Part shown: in pieces, positions 57,098 through 64,000 of the stretch
How the letters are laid out: the number at the start of each line of letters is the position of its first letter
Position numbering within the stretch: the first letter of the stretch is position 1
From: Tsuneonella sp. CC-YZS046
Lineage (GTDB): Bacteria > Pseudomonadota > Alphaproteobacteria > Sphingomonadales > Sphingomonadaceae
Assembly (NCBI RefSeq): GCF_035581365.1
Contig: NZ_CP141590.1
Span: forward strand, 1,302,001 to 1,366,000
Reading direction: 5' to 3'
Length of the DNA stretch: 64,000 nucleotides
Position numbers and translations under genes: made by a program
Notes under the pieces: model-generated
Database searches by the model: none
Told to the model about the DNA's origin: nothing
The model's input: the letters and a program-made list of their open reading frames with translations, nothing else

Positions 57098-57870
57098 CGC
57101 CCCTTATCAAGCGCACTGCTATCGGCGGTCGCGCTCCCTTCCGTTGCTTCGGAATGGCGGCACGGCACGATATCACGCGGAGCCGGCCTCTCGCCGCTGG
57201 CTTCAAACTGCGCATAATAGCCCGCCAATTCCGGCTTACGGCCAAATTCCACCAGACGAAAGCCCACTTGTGCGAACTCGCAAAAAAGCAGGCGCGGACT
57301 GATCCCGTGCTGGTCGGTCGGTCGATCGACATCGACGACGATCACCTTTCCGCCCTTGCGCAAGGCAGGCCGCAAACGCCAGAGGAAGGCGTAAGGCTCC
57401 GAAACCTCATGATACATATGCACCAGGAAGATGCGATCGAAGCTGTTGGCGGGCAACTTCGGATCGTCCGGCTCGCCCAGCTTGATCGAGACATTGTCGA
57501 GACGCTCGCGCTCGACGCGATCCCCCAGCTTCCTTACGGTTTCCTGGTTGATATCCTGCGCCAGCACGCGCCCGCCGCGCCCCACACGCGATGCAAGCCT
57601 GATGGTGTAATATCCTTCGCCCGCGCCGATGTCGGCAACGGTCATGCCCGGCTTTATCTGGGCGATATCCATGACGGTGGTCGCTTCCCGGCGATCGTCG
57701 CGTATCCGTTCGCTGGAGACGTTGCTGCGGCCGGTTTCCGAGACGGGCCGGTGAGCGCGCGGAAACTCGCGGGACGTCTCGGGACGATCGGAATCGTCCG
57801 GCTGGCGTTCGCACCCCGCCGCTGCCAGCAGGACGGCCGGAAGCAGGAACAAGGCGCCCCGCAACGTCAC
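57094..57870 (-). CDS. Class I SAM methyltransferase with lipoprotein signal
   Basis: 258 residues from a GTG at 57870, which overlaps the prfB stop (GTGA). The N-terminus [20 protein letters not shown] ends in a lipobox (Cys20), predicting lipid anchoring after export. The rest is a Rossmann methyltransferase: [20 protein letters not shown] (SAM loop), [33 protein letters not shown] and [23 protein letters not shown] enzyme outside the cytoplasm would be odd, so either the signal is not used or the protein acts differently. Substrate unknown. Confidence 0.85.
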   Translation of the reverse strand: MTLRGALFLLPAVLLAAAGCERQPDDSDRPETSREFPRAHRPVSETGRSNVSSERIRDDRREATTVMDIAQIKPGMTVADIGAGEGYYTIRLASRVGRGGRVLAQDINQETVRKLGDRVERERLDNVSIKLGEPDDPKLPANSFDRIFLVHMYHEVSEPYAFLWRLRPALRKGGKVIVVDVDRPTDQHGISPRLLFCEFAQVGFRLVEFGRKPELAGYYAQFEASGERPAPRDIVPCRHSEATEGSATADSSALDKGR

Positions 57871-58994
57871 TCGACGTCCTCGACCTCTATCGTCTCGCCG
57901 GTCACGCGCTGGGCCAGCGCGGCCGCCATGAAGCTGTCCAGCGCGCCATCGAGGACATCGCCGGGTGCGGTCGAAGTGACACCCGTTCGCAGATCCTTGA
58001 CCATCTGATAGGGCTGGAGCACGTAGGAACGGATCTGATGGCCCCATCCGATTTCGGTCTTGGCCTGATATTCCCCGCTTGCCTCCGCTTCACGCTTGGC
58101 CAGCTCGGCTTCGTATAGCCTGGCCTTGAGCATGTTCATCGCGGTCGCCCGGTTCTTGTGCTGCGAACGATCGTTCTGGCTGGCGACGATGATGCCGGTC
58201 GGCACGTGGGTGATGCGCACGGCCGAATCCGTGGTGTTCACATGCTGCCCGCCCGCCCCGCTGGCGCGGTAAGTATCTATCTTGAGGTCGGATTCCTTGA
58301 TCTCGATATCAATATCGTCGTCGATCACCGGATAGACCCAGACCGACGAAAAGCTCGTATGCCTGCGCGCCGAGCTGTCATAGGGGCTTATGCGGACCAG
58401 CCGATGCACACCGCTTTCGGTTTTCGCATAGCCATAGGCGTTCTCGCCCTTGATGAGCAGGGTCGCCGACTTGATGCCCGCCTGCTCGCCGGCATGATAG
58501 TCGACCAGCTCGACCTTGTAGCCTTTCCGTTCCGCCCAGCGCGTATACATGCGCTGCAGCATCTCGGCCCAATCCTGGCTTTCGGTGCCGCCCGCGCCGG
58601 CATGGACTTCCAGATAGGCGTCGTTCCCGTCCGCCTCGCCCGAAAGCAGAGCCTGCACCTTGTCCGCATCGGCCCGTTCCGCCAGCCTTGCCAGGCTTTG
58701 CAGACCTTCGTTTACGATATCCTCATCGCCCTCGGCCTCGCCCAGCTCGATGAACTCGGTCGCGTCGGTCATTTCCCGGGTAATTTCCTGGACCGTTCCC
58801 ACCGCGCCTTCCAGCCGGCGCCGTTCGCGCATGACGGCTTCAGCATCCTTGGGATCGTCCCAAAGCTTCGGGTCCTCAACTCGTGCATTCAGTTCGTCCA
58901 GGCGGCGCAAGGCGCGATCCCAGTCAAGGGAACGGCGCACGAGGGCCAGCGCTGCTTCAATCCGGTCGATATGGGCCTGCCCTTCGGCACGCAT
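57867..58994 (-). CDS. prfB: Peptide chain release factor 2
   Basis: 375 residues, a single uninterrupted frame (no programmed frameshift needed). The GGQ peptidyl-hydrolysis motif is near residue 248 ([20 protein letters not shown]). The codon-reading tripeptide region reads [15 protein letters not shown], i.e. SPY instead of E. coli SPF. It recognises UGA/UAA. It is the first gene of prfB-methyltransferase-oxidoreductase, all overlapping by 4 nt. Confidence 0.96.
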   Translation of the reverse strand: MRAEGQAHIDRIEAALALVRRSLDWDRALRRLDELNARVEDPKLWDDPKDAEAVMRERRRLEGAVGTVQEITREMTDATEFIELGEAEGDEDIVNEGLQSLARLAERADADKVQALLSGEADGNDAYLEVHAGAGGTESQDWAEMLQRMYTRWAERKGYKVELVDYHAGEQAGIKSATLLIKGENAYGYAKTESGVHRLVRISPYDSSARRHTSFSSVWVYPVIDDDIDIEIKESDLKIDTYRASGAGGQHVNTTDSAVRITHVPTGIIVASQNDRSQHKNRATAMNMLKARLYEAELAKREAEASGEYQAKTEIGWGHQIRSYVLQPYQMVKDLRTGVTSTAPGDVLDGALDSFMAAALAQRVTGETIEVEDVE

Positions 58995-59067
58995 GATATT
59001 CTATCTCCGCTAGTCTTGCGGCCCGCTTAGCGGATGACTGCTGATTGTAAAGAAAAGCCGCTAAAGC

Positions 59068-59619
59068 CTATTTCCGGCGCTGCAGCTCTCGAACCTTGGC
59101 GAGGGTCAATTTCACATGCTGCCGCCAATCCAGGTCGGAATAGGCCAGTTTCACCCTGCCATCCGTCCCGATCACATAGCTCGTGCAATTCGACAGCCCG
59201 GTGTCCTGCCCTTCGCGCCGCAGCCTGACATCATACGCCTCGATCACCGCCTTGCTGGCGGTGGCGACGGGAAATTTTCCGCGGCATTCCTCTAGCGAAA
59301 AGCGCTTGAGGGTCGGCAGGTCGTCCGCCGACAGCCCGATCACTGTCGCGCCGGCGGCGTCGAAGTCAGCCATCGCTTCAGCAAAGGCGTTGGCTTCCAG
59401 GGTGCAGCCCTGGGTAAACGCCTTCGGATAGAAATAGAGGACGACCGGCCCATCTTTCAGCGCCTGCCGGAGATTGAAGGCAAAGACCTGGCCCGAATGC
59501 GCGCCGGTGGTCGAGAAGGCCGGGGCCTTCGCCCCCACGGCCAGTTCCGCCGAGGCGGCCGCCGGAAGGGAAACCAGCGCCAGCCCCGCAATCATTCTTG
59601 CATGTCCGAACAGGGTCAT
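59068..59619 (-). CDS. Exported peroxiredoxin (Bcp/AhpC-type)
   Basis: 183 residues from the ATG at 59619. Signal peptide ~1-24 (MTLFGHARMIAGLALVSLPA). The thioredoxin-fold domain has the peroxidatic Cys72 in YPKAFTQGCTLEANAF (PxxxTxxC), then VIGLSADDLPTLKRFSLEEC and TSYVIGTDGRVKLAYSDLDW. It detoxifies peroxides in the periplasm. It sits 48 nt downstream of PBP1a's end region and is probably cotranscribed with it. Confidence 0.9.
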   Translation of the reverse strand: MTLFGHARMIAGLALVSLPAAASAELAVGAKAPAFSTTGAHSGQVFAFNLRQALKDGPVVLYFYPKAFTQGCTLEANAFAEAMADFDAAGATVIGLSADDLPTLKRFSLEECRGKFPVATASKAVIEAYDVRLRREGQDTGLSNCTSYVIGTDGRVKLAYSDLDWRQHVKLTLAKVRELQRRK

Positions 59620-59654
59620 CGGTTCACTCTCCCGAAGAGCAGGAGCGGGGGAAA

Positions 59655-62174
59655 TCAATACAGGCCACCCTGCTCCTTGACGAAATCTTCCGGCTGCCCG
59701 TTCGAGCCGCGAGACTGGTTGTCACTCGCGCCGGTTCCAGCCTGACGCTTGCGCAACAATGCGAGAATTTCCTGCCGCATCGCATCCAGCTCATCCTGGC
59801 GCGTGCTCCGCTCCGGCTCGGTATCCGGCTTGAACGCTTCCCAGATCACCGCCGCCTTGGGATCGTCCCCCGGCCATGCGCCAAACACGCGCTTGCCGCT
59901 GCGGCGGTCCACCCGCACCATGCGCACGCCCGGAGGAGCGATGAACGGGCGATCGCTCCACCTGTCACGGGTCTCCTTGACGAATTGCTTGAAGATGGGC
60001 GCGGCCAGAGTTCCGCCCTGAGCGTAGCCGCCCATGTTGCGGGGCTTGTCGAAGCCCATGTAGACGCCTGCGACGATATTGGGCGAACCGCCCACGAACC
60101 ACACGTTGGTGGGGCCGGTGGTGGTTCCGGTCTTGCCGAACAGCGGCAGCTTGAGATCGCGCAACACGACCGCCGTGCCGCGCTGAACGACGCCTTCGAG
60201 CATATGGACGGTTTGATAGGCGGTCCGCGGGTCCATCGTGATCTTGCCGCGAGGTGCAAGGCGCGGCATCGGCTTGCCGTCCCATTCCGTCATGGTGCAT
60301 TTGGGGCACTTGCGGTTGTCCGCGCGCCAGATGACCTTGCCGTTGCGATCCTGGACATAGTCGATCAGCGTCGGTTCGAACTGGCGGCCATTGTTGGCAA
60401 GCGCGGAATAGGCATTGACCATCTTGAGCACGGTGGTGTCCCCTGCCCCCAGCGCGAAGGAAAGATAGGGCTGATACTTGCCGATACCCATCCGCTCGAA
60501 AGTGCGCGTGACCTTGTCCATGCCCGCATCGTTGGCGATATGCACCGTCATCAGGTTGCGGGACTGCTCCAGGCCCCAGCGCATGGGATGATCGCCGCTG
60601 CCGCCGCCGCTGAAATTGCGGAAGCATTTTTCGCCAAGCGCGGCCCCCTGATACACGCAGAAGGTTCCGTCGGTGACCATGCTCGCCGGGGTCATGCCGT
60701 TATCGAGGCCGGTAGCATAGACGAAGGGCTTGATCGTGGAGCCGGGCTGGCGATTGGCCTGCGTCGCGCGATTGAAAGAGCCGAGGCGGGAATCGAAACC
60801 GCCCTGTATCGCAAGCACCCGTCCGGTCTGCGGATCTTCGGCCACGAAGCCGCCCGACACTTCCGGAATCGTGCGAACGCGATAGGCACTGCCGACCGGC
60901 GAAGCGGCAATCACATCGCCTGCCCGCAAGGCGTCGGGCATCCCGGTCAGCGCGGCTTGCGTTCCGTCGGCGAAACCGATCCGGCCAGTGCCGCCCGATC
61001 TTTGCGTGACCACGCCGATGCGCCAGTCCTGATAGTTGATGGAGAGATAGGAACTTACGAGCTGGCTATGCCAATTGCCATCCGCAAGGTCGATCTTCGC
61101 GATCGGCCCGCTCCAGCCCCTTTGCCCCTGATACCGCAGCAACCCGGCCCGCAAGGCGTCGCGGGCCGCATTCTGGAGCTTCACGTCCAGGGACGTGCGG
61201 ACCCATAAGCCGCCCGCATAGACGCTGTAGGGGCTGTCCTCCGCGGTTTCGCCGTATTTGTCGATCAGCTGCCTGCGCACTTCCTCGAGAAAATAGCCGG
61301 CATCGGCCTTCGCCCCCGCGGCGCGGCGCGGGATCACGCCCAGCGGCTTGGCCTTCGCAGCCGCCGCTTCCTGTGCGCTGACAAACCCGTTGTCGACCAT
61401 CTGGTCCAGCACGAAATTGCGGCGGGCAATCGCAAGGTCGGCGTATTTCGCGCGGCCATACCGTTCCGGCGCCTTCGGCAGGATCGCCAGAAAAGCCGCC
61501 TGGCTGAGGTCGAGATCGCCGACATCCTTGTCGAAATAGGCGCGGGCAGCCGCCTGCACGCCAAAACTTTGCCGGCCCAGCGGGATTTCATTCAGATACA
61601 ACTCGAGGATCTGCTGCTTCGTCAGCACATCCTCGATCCTGCGGGCAAGGATCATTTCCTTGAGCTTGCGGGTGATGGAATATTCATCGCCCACCAGGAT
61701 GTTCTTCGCCACCTGCTGGGTAATGGTGGAGCCGCCCTTGGCGCGCTGGCCGGAACCGATCTTGCTGGCATAGTCGATCACCGCGCCGGCAAGGCCGGTT
61801 ATGTCCACGCCGCCATGGCTCCAGAAAGTCTTGTCCTCGGCCGAGAGGAATGCATTGATGAGCGGGCGCGGAAAATCGACGAACTGGAGCTGCACGCGGC
61901 GCTCCCGCGCGTAGGAATCGACGATTTCGCCGTCAATTCCCCGCACCACCGTCGGCAAGGGTGGCTGATAGTCCAGCAGGCTTTCCGCCGAAGGCAGATT
62001 GCGCACCAGGGCAAGCCACAGCACCAGCCAGATCAGCAGGAGCCCGCCACCCGCCGCCAGGACCCAGCGAAATAGCCTGCTGCCGCGCCAGTTTTCACGG
62101 AACCATGCGATCGCACCCTGCGTATCACGCCGGATCCGGTAGCGGAAATTGGAAGTTTCGGTCTGCTCGGCCAT
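59655..62174 (-). CDS. mrcA: Penicillin-binding protein 1A
   Basis: 839 residues from the ATG at 62174 (an ATG at 62228 is possible). It is bifunctional: TM anchor ~40-60; glycosyltransferase-51 domain (INAFLSAEDKTFWSHGGVDI, GGSTITQQVAKNILVGDE and LELYLNEIPLGRQSFGVQAA); transpeptidase with SxxK in RQPGSTIKPFVYATGL, SRN in EQSRNLMTV and KTG in FGKTGTTTGPTNVW. It polymerises and crosslinks peptidoglycan. It is followed on the same strand by the peroxiredoxin gene. Confidence 0.96.
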   Translation of the reverse strand: MAEQTETSNFRYRIRRDTQGAIAWFRENWRGSRLFRWVLAAGGGLLLIWLVLWLALVRNLPSAESLLDYQPPLPTVVRGIDGEIVDSYARERRVQLQFVDFPRPLINAFLSAEDKTFWSHGGVDITGLAGAVIDYASKIGSGQRAKGGSTITQQVAKNILVGDEYSITRKLKEMILARRIEDVLTKQQILELYLNEIPLGRQSFGVQAAARAYFDKDVGDLDLSQAAFLAILPKAPERYGRAKYADLAIARRNFVLDQMVDNGFVSAQEAAAAKAKPLGVIPRRAAGAKADAGYFLEEVRRQLIDKYGETAEDSPYSVYAGGLWVRTSLDVKLQNAARDALRAGLLRYQGQRGWSGPIAKIDLADGNWHSQLVSSYLSINYQDWRIGVVTQRSGGTGRIGFADGTQAALTGMPDALRAGDVIAASPVGSAYRVRTIPEVSGGFVAEDPQTGRVLAIQGGFDSRLGSFNRATQANRQPGSTIKPFVYATGLDNGMTPASMVTDGTFCVYQGAALGEKCFRNFSGGGSGDHPMRWGLEQSRNLMTVHIANDAGMDKVTRTFERMGIGKYQPYLSFALGAGDTTVLKMVNAYSALANNGRQFEPTLIDYVQDRNGKVIWRADNRKCPKCTMTEWDGKPMPRLAPRGKITMDPRTAYQTVHMLEGVVQRGTAVVLRDLKLPLFGKTGTTTGPTNVWFVGGSPNIVAGVYMGFDKPRNMGGYAQGGTLAAPIFKQFVKETRDRWSDRPFIAPPGVRMVRVDRRSGKRVFGAWPGDDPKAAVIWEAFKPDTEPERSTRQDELDAMRQEILALLRKRQAGTGASDNQSRGSNGQPEDFVKEQGGLY

Positions 62175-62258
62175 GATCGGCGAGGCCCTAGCACGGGCTT
62201 CCGGTTCTGCGCCAGATGCAACTGGCATTATGCCCGCGGCAGTTCACGCCCCGCTTCG

Positions 62259-63125
62259 TCATCCGGCTGTCCGGGCGAAATAGACGCGCACGGCGCGCGC
62301 GATGGCTCTGGCAAAGGACCGGCGCCCCTCATCGGATGCAAGCCGGGCGGCGTCATCGGGGTTGGTGATATAGCCTACCTCGAACAGGACGGACGGCACG
62401 TCCGGAGACTTGAGCACCACGAAAGCGGCGGAGCGATGCGGCGTTCGCAGGAATTTCAGCACCCCCTCCCCTTCGCGCGCGATAAGCCGCGCAAACTGCA
62501 GCGACAATTCCTTCGTGTGGCGCTGAGAGAGATCGACCAGAATGGCGCTGACCGCATCGCTCTGCCCTTCGAGGCTTATCCCATTGATCTGATCGGCCCG
62601 GTTTTCACGCGAGGCCAATCTCGCCGCGGCCTGATCGGATGCCTTGGCCGAAAGCGTATAAAGGCTCGCTCCGCCTATCTCAGCTTCCTCGCCCGCGGAA
62701 TCCGCATGGATGGACAGAAAGAGATCGGCGCCGAGCACCTTGGCGATCTGCCTGCGCTCTTCGAGAGCCAGGAAACGATCGTCGCCGCGAGTCAGGGCAA
62801 CCCTGACGCCGCCCTGTTGGACAAGTTCGTCCCGCAAGGCCTTTGCCAGACCGAGCACGACATCCTTTTCACGAAACGCAGATCCGCTCGCGCCTGGATC
62901 GTGCCCGCCATGCCCCGGATCGATGACGATCAGCGGGCGGCTGGCATCCTGCGGGCCTTCGACCTTGGGCAACCCGATCTTTCGGCCCGCGTCCGGGAGT
63001 TCAATTCGCGCAACATAGCTTCTTCCGAAATGCTGCCAGGGCGAGGCGACAATCAAGCCGACGGCGCCGGCCAGAATGGCGACCGGCGCCAGAAGCAGCA
63101 AGATTGTTCGCGGATTCCCCAGCAT
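62259..63125 (-). CDS. amiC: N-acetylmuramoyl-L-alanine amidase (Amidase_3), membrane-anchored
   Basis: 288 residues from the ATG at 63125 (MLGNPRTILLLLAPVAILAG). One N-terminal span anchors the periplasmic zinc amidase: His72 and Glu86 in IVIDPGHGGHDPGASG and AFREKDVVLG, His in LFLSIHADSAG and Glu in SVLFEVGYITN. It cleaves peptide stems from glycan during cell separation. Unlike E. coli AmiC there is no AMIN domain. It lies just upstream of PBP1a, giving a wall-remodelling pair. The symbol is by function only. Confidence 0.92.
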   Translation of the reverse strand: MLGNPRTILLLLAPVAILAGAVGLIVASPWQHFGRSYVARIELPDAGRKIGLPKVEGPQDASRPLIVIDPGHGGHDPGASGSAFREKDVVLGLAKALRDELVQQGGVRVALTRGDDRFLALEERRQIAKVLGADLFLSIHADSAGEEAEIGGASLYTLSAKASDQAAARLASRENRADQINGISLEGQSDAVSAILVDLSQRHTKELSLQFARLIAREGEGVLKFLRTPHRSAAFVVLKSPDVPSVLFEVGYITNPDDAARLASDEGRRSFARAIARAVRVYFARTAG

Positions 63126-63643
63126 CGGCCTTGAGTTATTCCCGGTAGCCCCAGCGGAACAAGACAAATTGCAGCGGGGCCGTAATATAGTTGCCCGCAG
63201 GCTTGGCCAATGCTAGCAGCGGAATAGCGGAAGGCAGCCCAGCCTTCTCGAAAATCCATAACTCCTGGCTGGCGACGTTGACGTTGGCCGGGTTAATGAT
63301 TTCTCGAGACCAAGGGCTCCACACGCGATGACGGGGGTTTTCTACTCCTCCCGAAGTTACAGGTTGACGCCCAAGATGAGAAATTCGTTCCAACACCCGT
63401 CGCCGCAGCCATTCGGCTTTGCGGCGGCTTTGCCGGTGTGGACGGCGCGATGCAGCTCGCCGATCGAGGCAGCCCCGCGCATTCGCTCTTTGGCAGACAC
63501 ATTGCGCCGCGCAGCATCATTGCTGCCCGGCCTGCTTCCATCACACCGAGCCGGGGCCATCGGCTGCCCTGGCGACCAAATAATCATGCTTATGCGCGCG
63601 CCCACCGCAATCGCGGGGCCTGGCCGCGCCCGGAGATATTATA
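63126..63643. other. 518-nt intergenic region, likely RNase E leader
   Basis: Divergent region between the amidase and RNase E genes. I find no convincing gene on either strand, and no clean -35/-10 pair. It contains several GC-rich short inverted repeats near its right end. In enterobacteria the rne leader mediates RNase E autoregulation; a long leader here would allow similar control. Confidence 0.45.
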
Positions 63644-64000
63644 ATGACAACGCGCATGCTCATCGATGCGCGCCACCCGGAAGAAACCCGCGTGGCCGTG
63701 CTCAAGGGAAATCGTATTGAGGAATTCGACTTTGAATCTGCTGATCGCAAACAGATCAAAGGCAATATCTATCTAGCGAAGGTAACGAGGGTCGAACCCT
63801 CACTTCAGGCGGCGTTCGTTGATTTTGGCGGCAACCGCCATGGCTTCCTTGCCTTCAGCGAGATTCATCCCGACTATTATCAGATCCCCAAGGAAGATCG
63901 CGAAGCGCTTCTGGCCGAAGAGGCTGCGCATGCCGAAGAAGAAGCGGCGTTGCGCGCCGCCGAGGAAGATGGCGCGGATCACGGCGGGGAAGACGATTTC
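63644..64000 (+). CDS. rne: Ribonuclease E, N-terminal part (cut by window edge)
   Basis: The first 119 residues are visible. MTTRMLIDARHPEETRVAVL, then FESADRKQIKGNIYLAKVTR and VEPSLQAAFVDFGGNRHGFL, is the start of the RNase E/G S1-containing catalytic domain. A ~30-residue acidic, Ala/Glu-rich insertion (from residue ~90) begins before the window ends, as in alphaproteobacterial RNase E. It has a GGAGAT ribosome site 8 nt upstream. It initiates mRNA decay and rRNA/tRNA processing. Confidence 0.93.
   Translation, partial: MTTRMLIDARHPEETRVAVLKGNRIEEFDFESADRKQIKGNIYLAKVTRVEPSLQAAFVDFGGNRHGFLAFSEIHPDYYQIPKEDREALLAEEAAHAEEEAALRAAEEDGADHGGEDDF

Noticed and set aside
57867-58994. Programmed frameshift in prfB
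   Set aside because: The frame is continuous from the start to the GGQ region; no in-frame UGA near codon 25.
59598-61208. 536-residue open frame antisense to PBP1a
   Set aside because: Shadow of the bifunctional PBP, whose glycosyltransferase and transpeptidase motifs are all on the other strand.
1-64000. CRISPR array, rRNA genes or a complete insertion sequence
   Set aside because: No regularly spaced repeats, no 16S/23S/5S sequence, and the only transposase is an N-terminally truncated remnant.

Overview
This 64 kb window is chromosomal DNA of an alphaproteobacterium, almost certainly of the order Sphingomonadales (Novosphingobium/Sphingobium/Erythrobacter relatives). The evidence is the high GC content, the tpiA-secG-pyrG, ppiD-trpEGDC-moaC-moeA-lexA and gltX-gltA neighbourhoods, an alphaproteobacterial SOS box (GTTC-N7-GTTC) in front of lexA, a ROSE-type thermosensor in front of a small heat-shock gene, and the 14-gene nuo operon followed by birA, coaX and RNase J. 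The exact genus cannot be fixed from the sequence alone.

Layout. (1) 1-4380: an accessory segment. It begins with the 5' part of a TonB-dependent receptor and continues through an unknown coiled-coil protein, a VapD-type ribonuclease with a small partner, an IS1595-family transposase remnant fused into a broken TonB-domain gene, and a three-gene overlapping phage-like mini-operon preceded by two palindromes. It ends at tRNA-Arg(CCU), a typical integration target. (2) 4499-9975: housekeeping genes (DUF1178, nitrilase-family hydrolase, glutaredoxin, Hsp20, pyrG, secG, tpiA). (3) 10191-18740: a tightly packed forward run of ppiD, trpE, trpG, trpD, trpC, moaC, moeA and lexA, mostly with 4-base stop/start overlaps. 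(4) 18762-23706: comEC, opposed to gltX and gltA. (5) 23842-30506: a poorly characterised locus. It contains a histidine-kinase-like protein without the phospho-accepting His, a helical protein, a membrane protein, an Hpt-like protein also without its His, and a large membrane-anchored coiled-coil protein resembling the polarity factor TipN. Two CtrA-like sites lie at its start regions.

(6) 30529-48880: a long reverse-strand operon with complete complex I (nuoA-N), a small SnoaL/NTF2-like gene inserted between nuoD and nuoE, then birA, coaX, RNase J and a DUF1467 membrane protein. (7) 49076-57097: thiolase, SH3 protein, D-2-hydroxyacid dehydrogenase, ammonium transporter, a hypothetical protein, an SLC13-type permease and a nitronate-monooxygenase-like enzyme. 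(8) 57094-64000: a predicted lipoprotein methyltransferase, prfB, an exported peroxiredoxin, PBP1a, an anchored N-acetylmuramoyl-L-alanine amidase, and the start of RNase E behind a long leader.

The most interesting signals are the degenerate-phosphorelay/TipN-like locus, the ROSE thermometer with a sigma-32-type promoter, a recurring pattern of short tandem duplications that straddle stop codons (pyrG, moeA, DUF1467, nuoJ/nuoK, nitronate monooxygenase), and the non-canonical gene inside the nuo operon. No CRISPR array, rRNA or complete mobile element was found.
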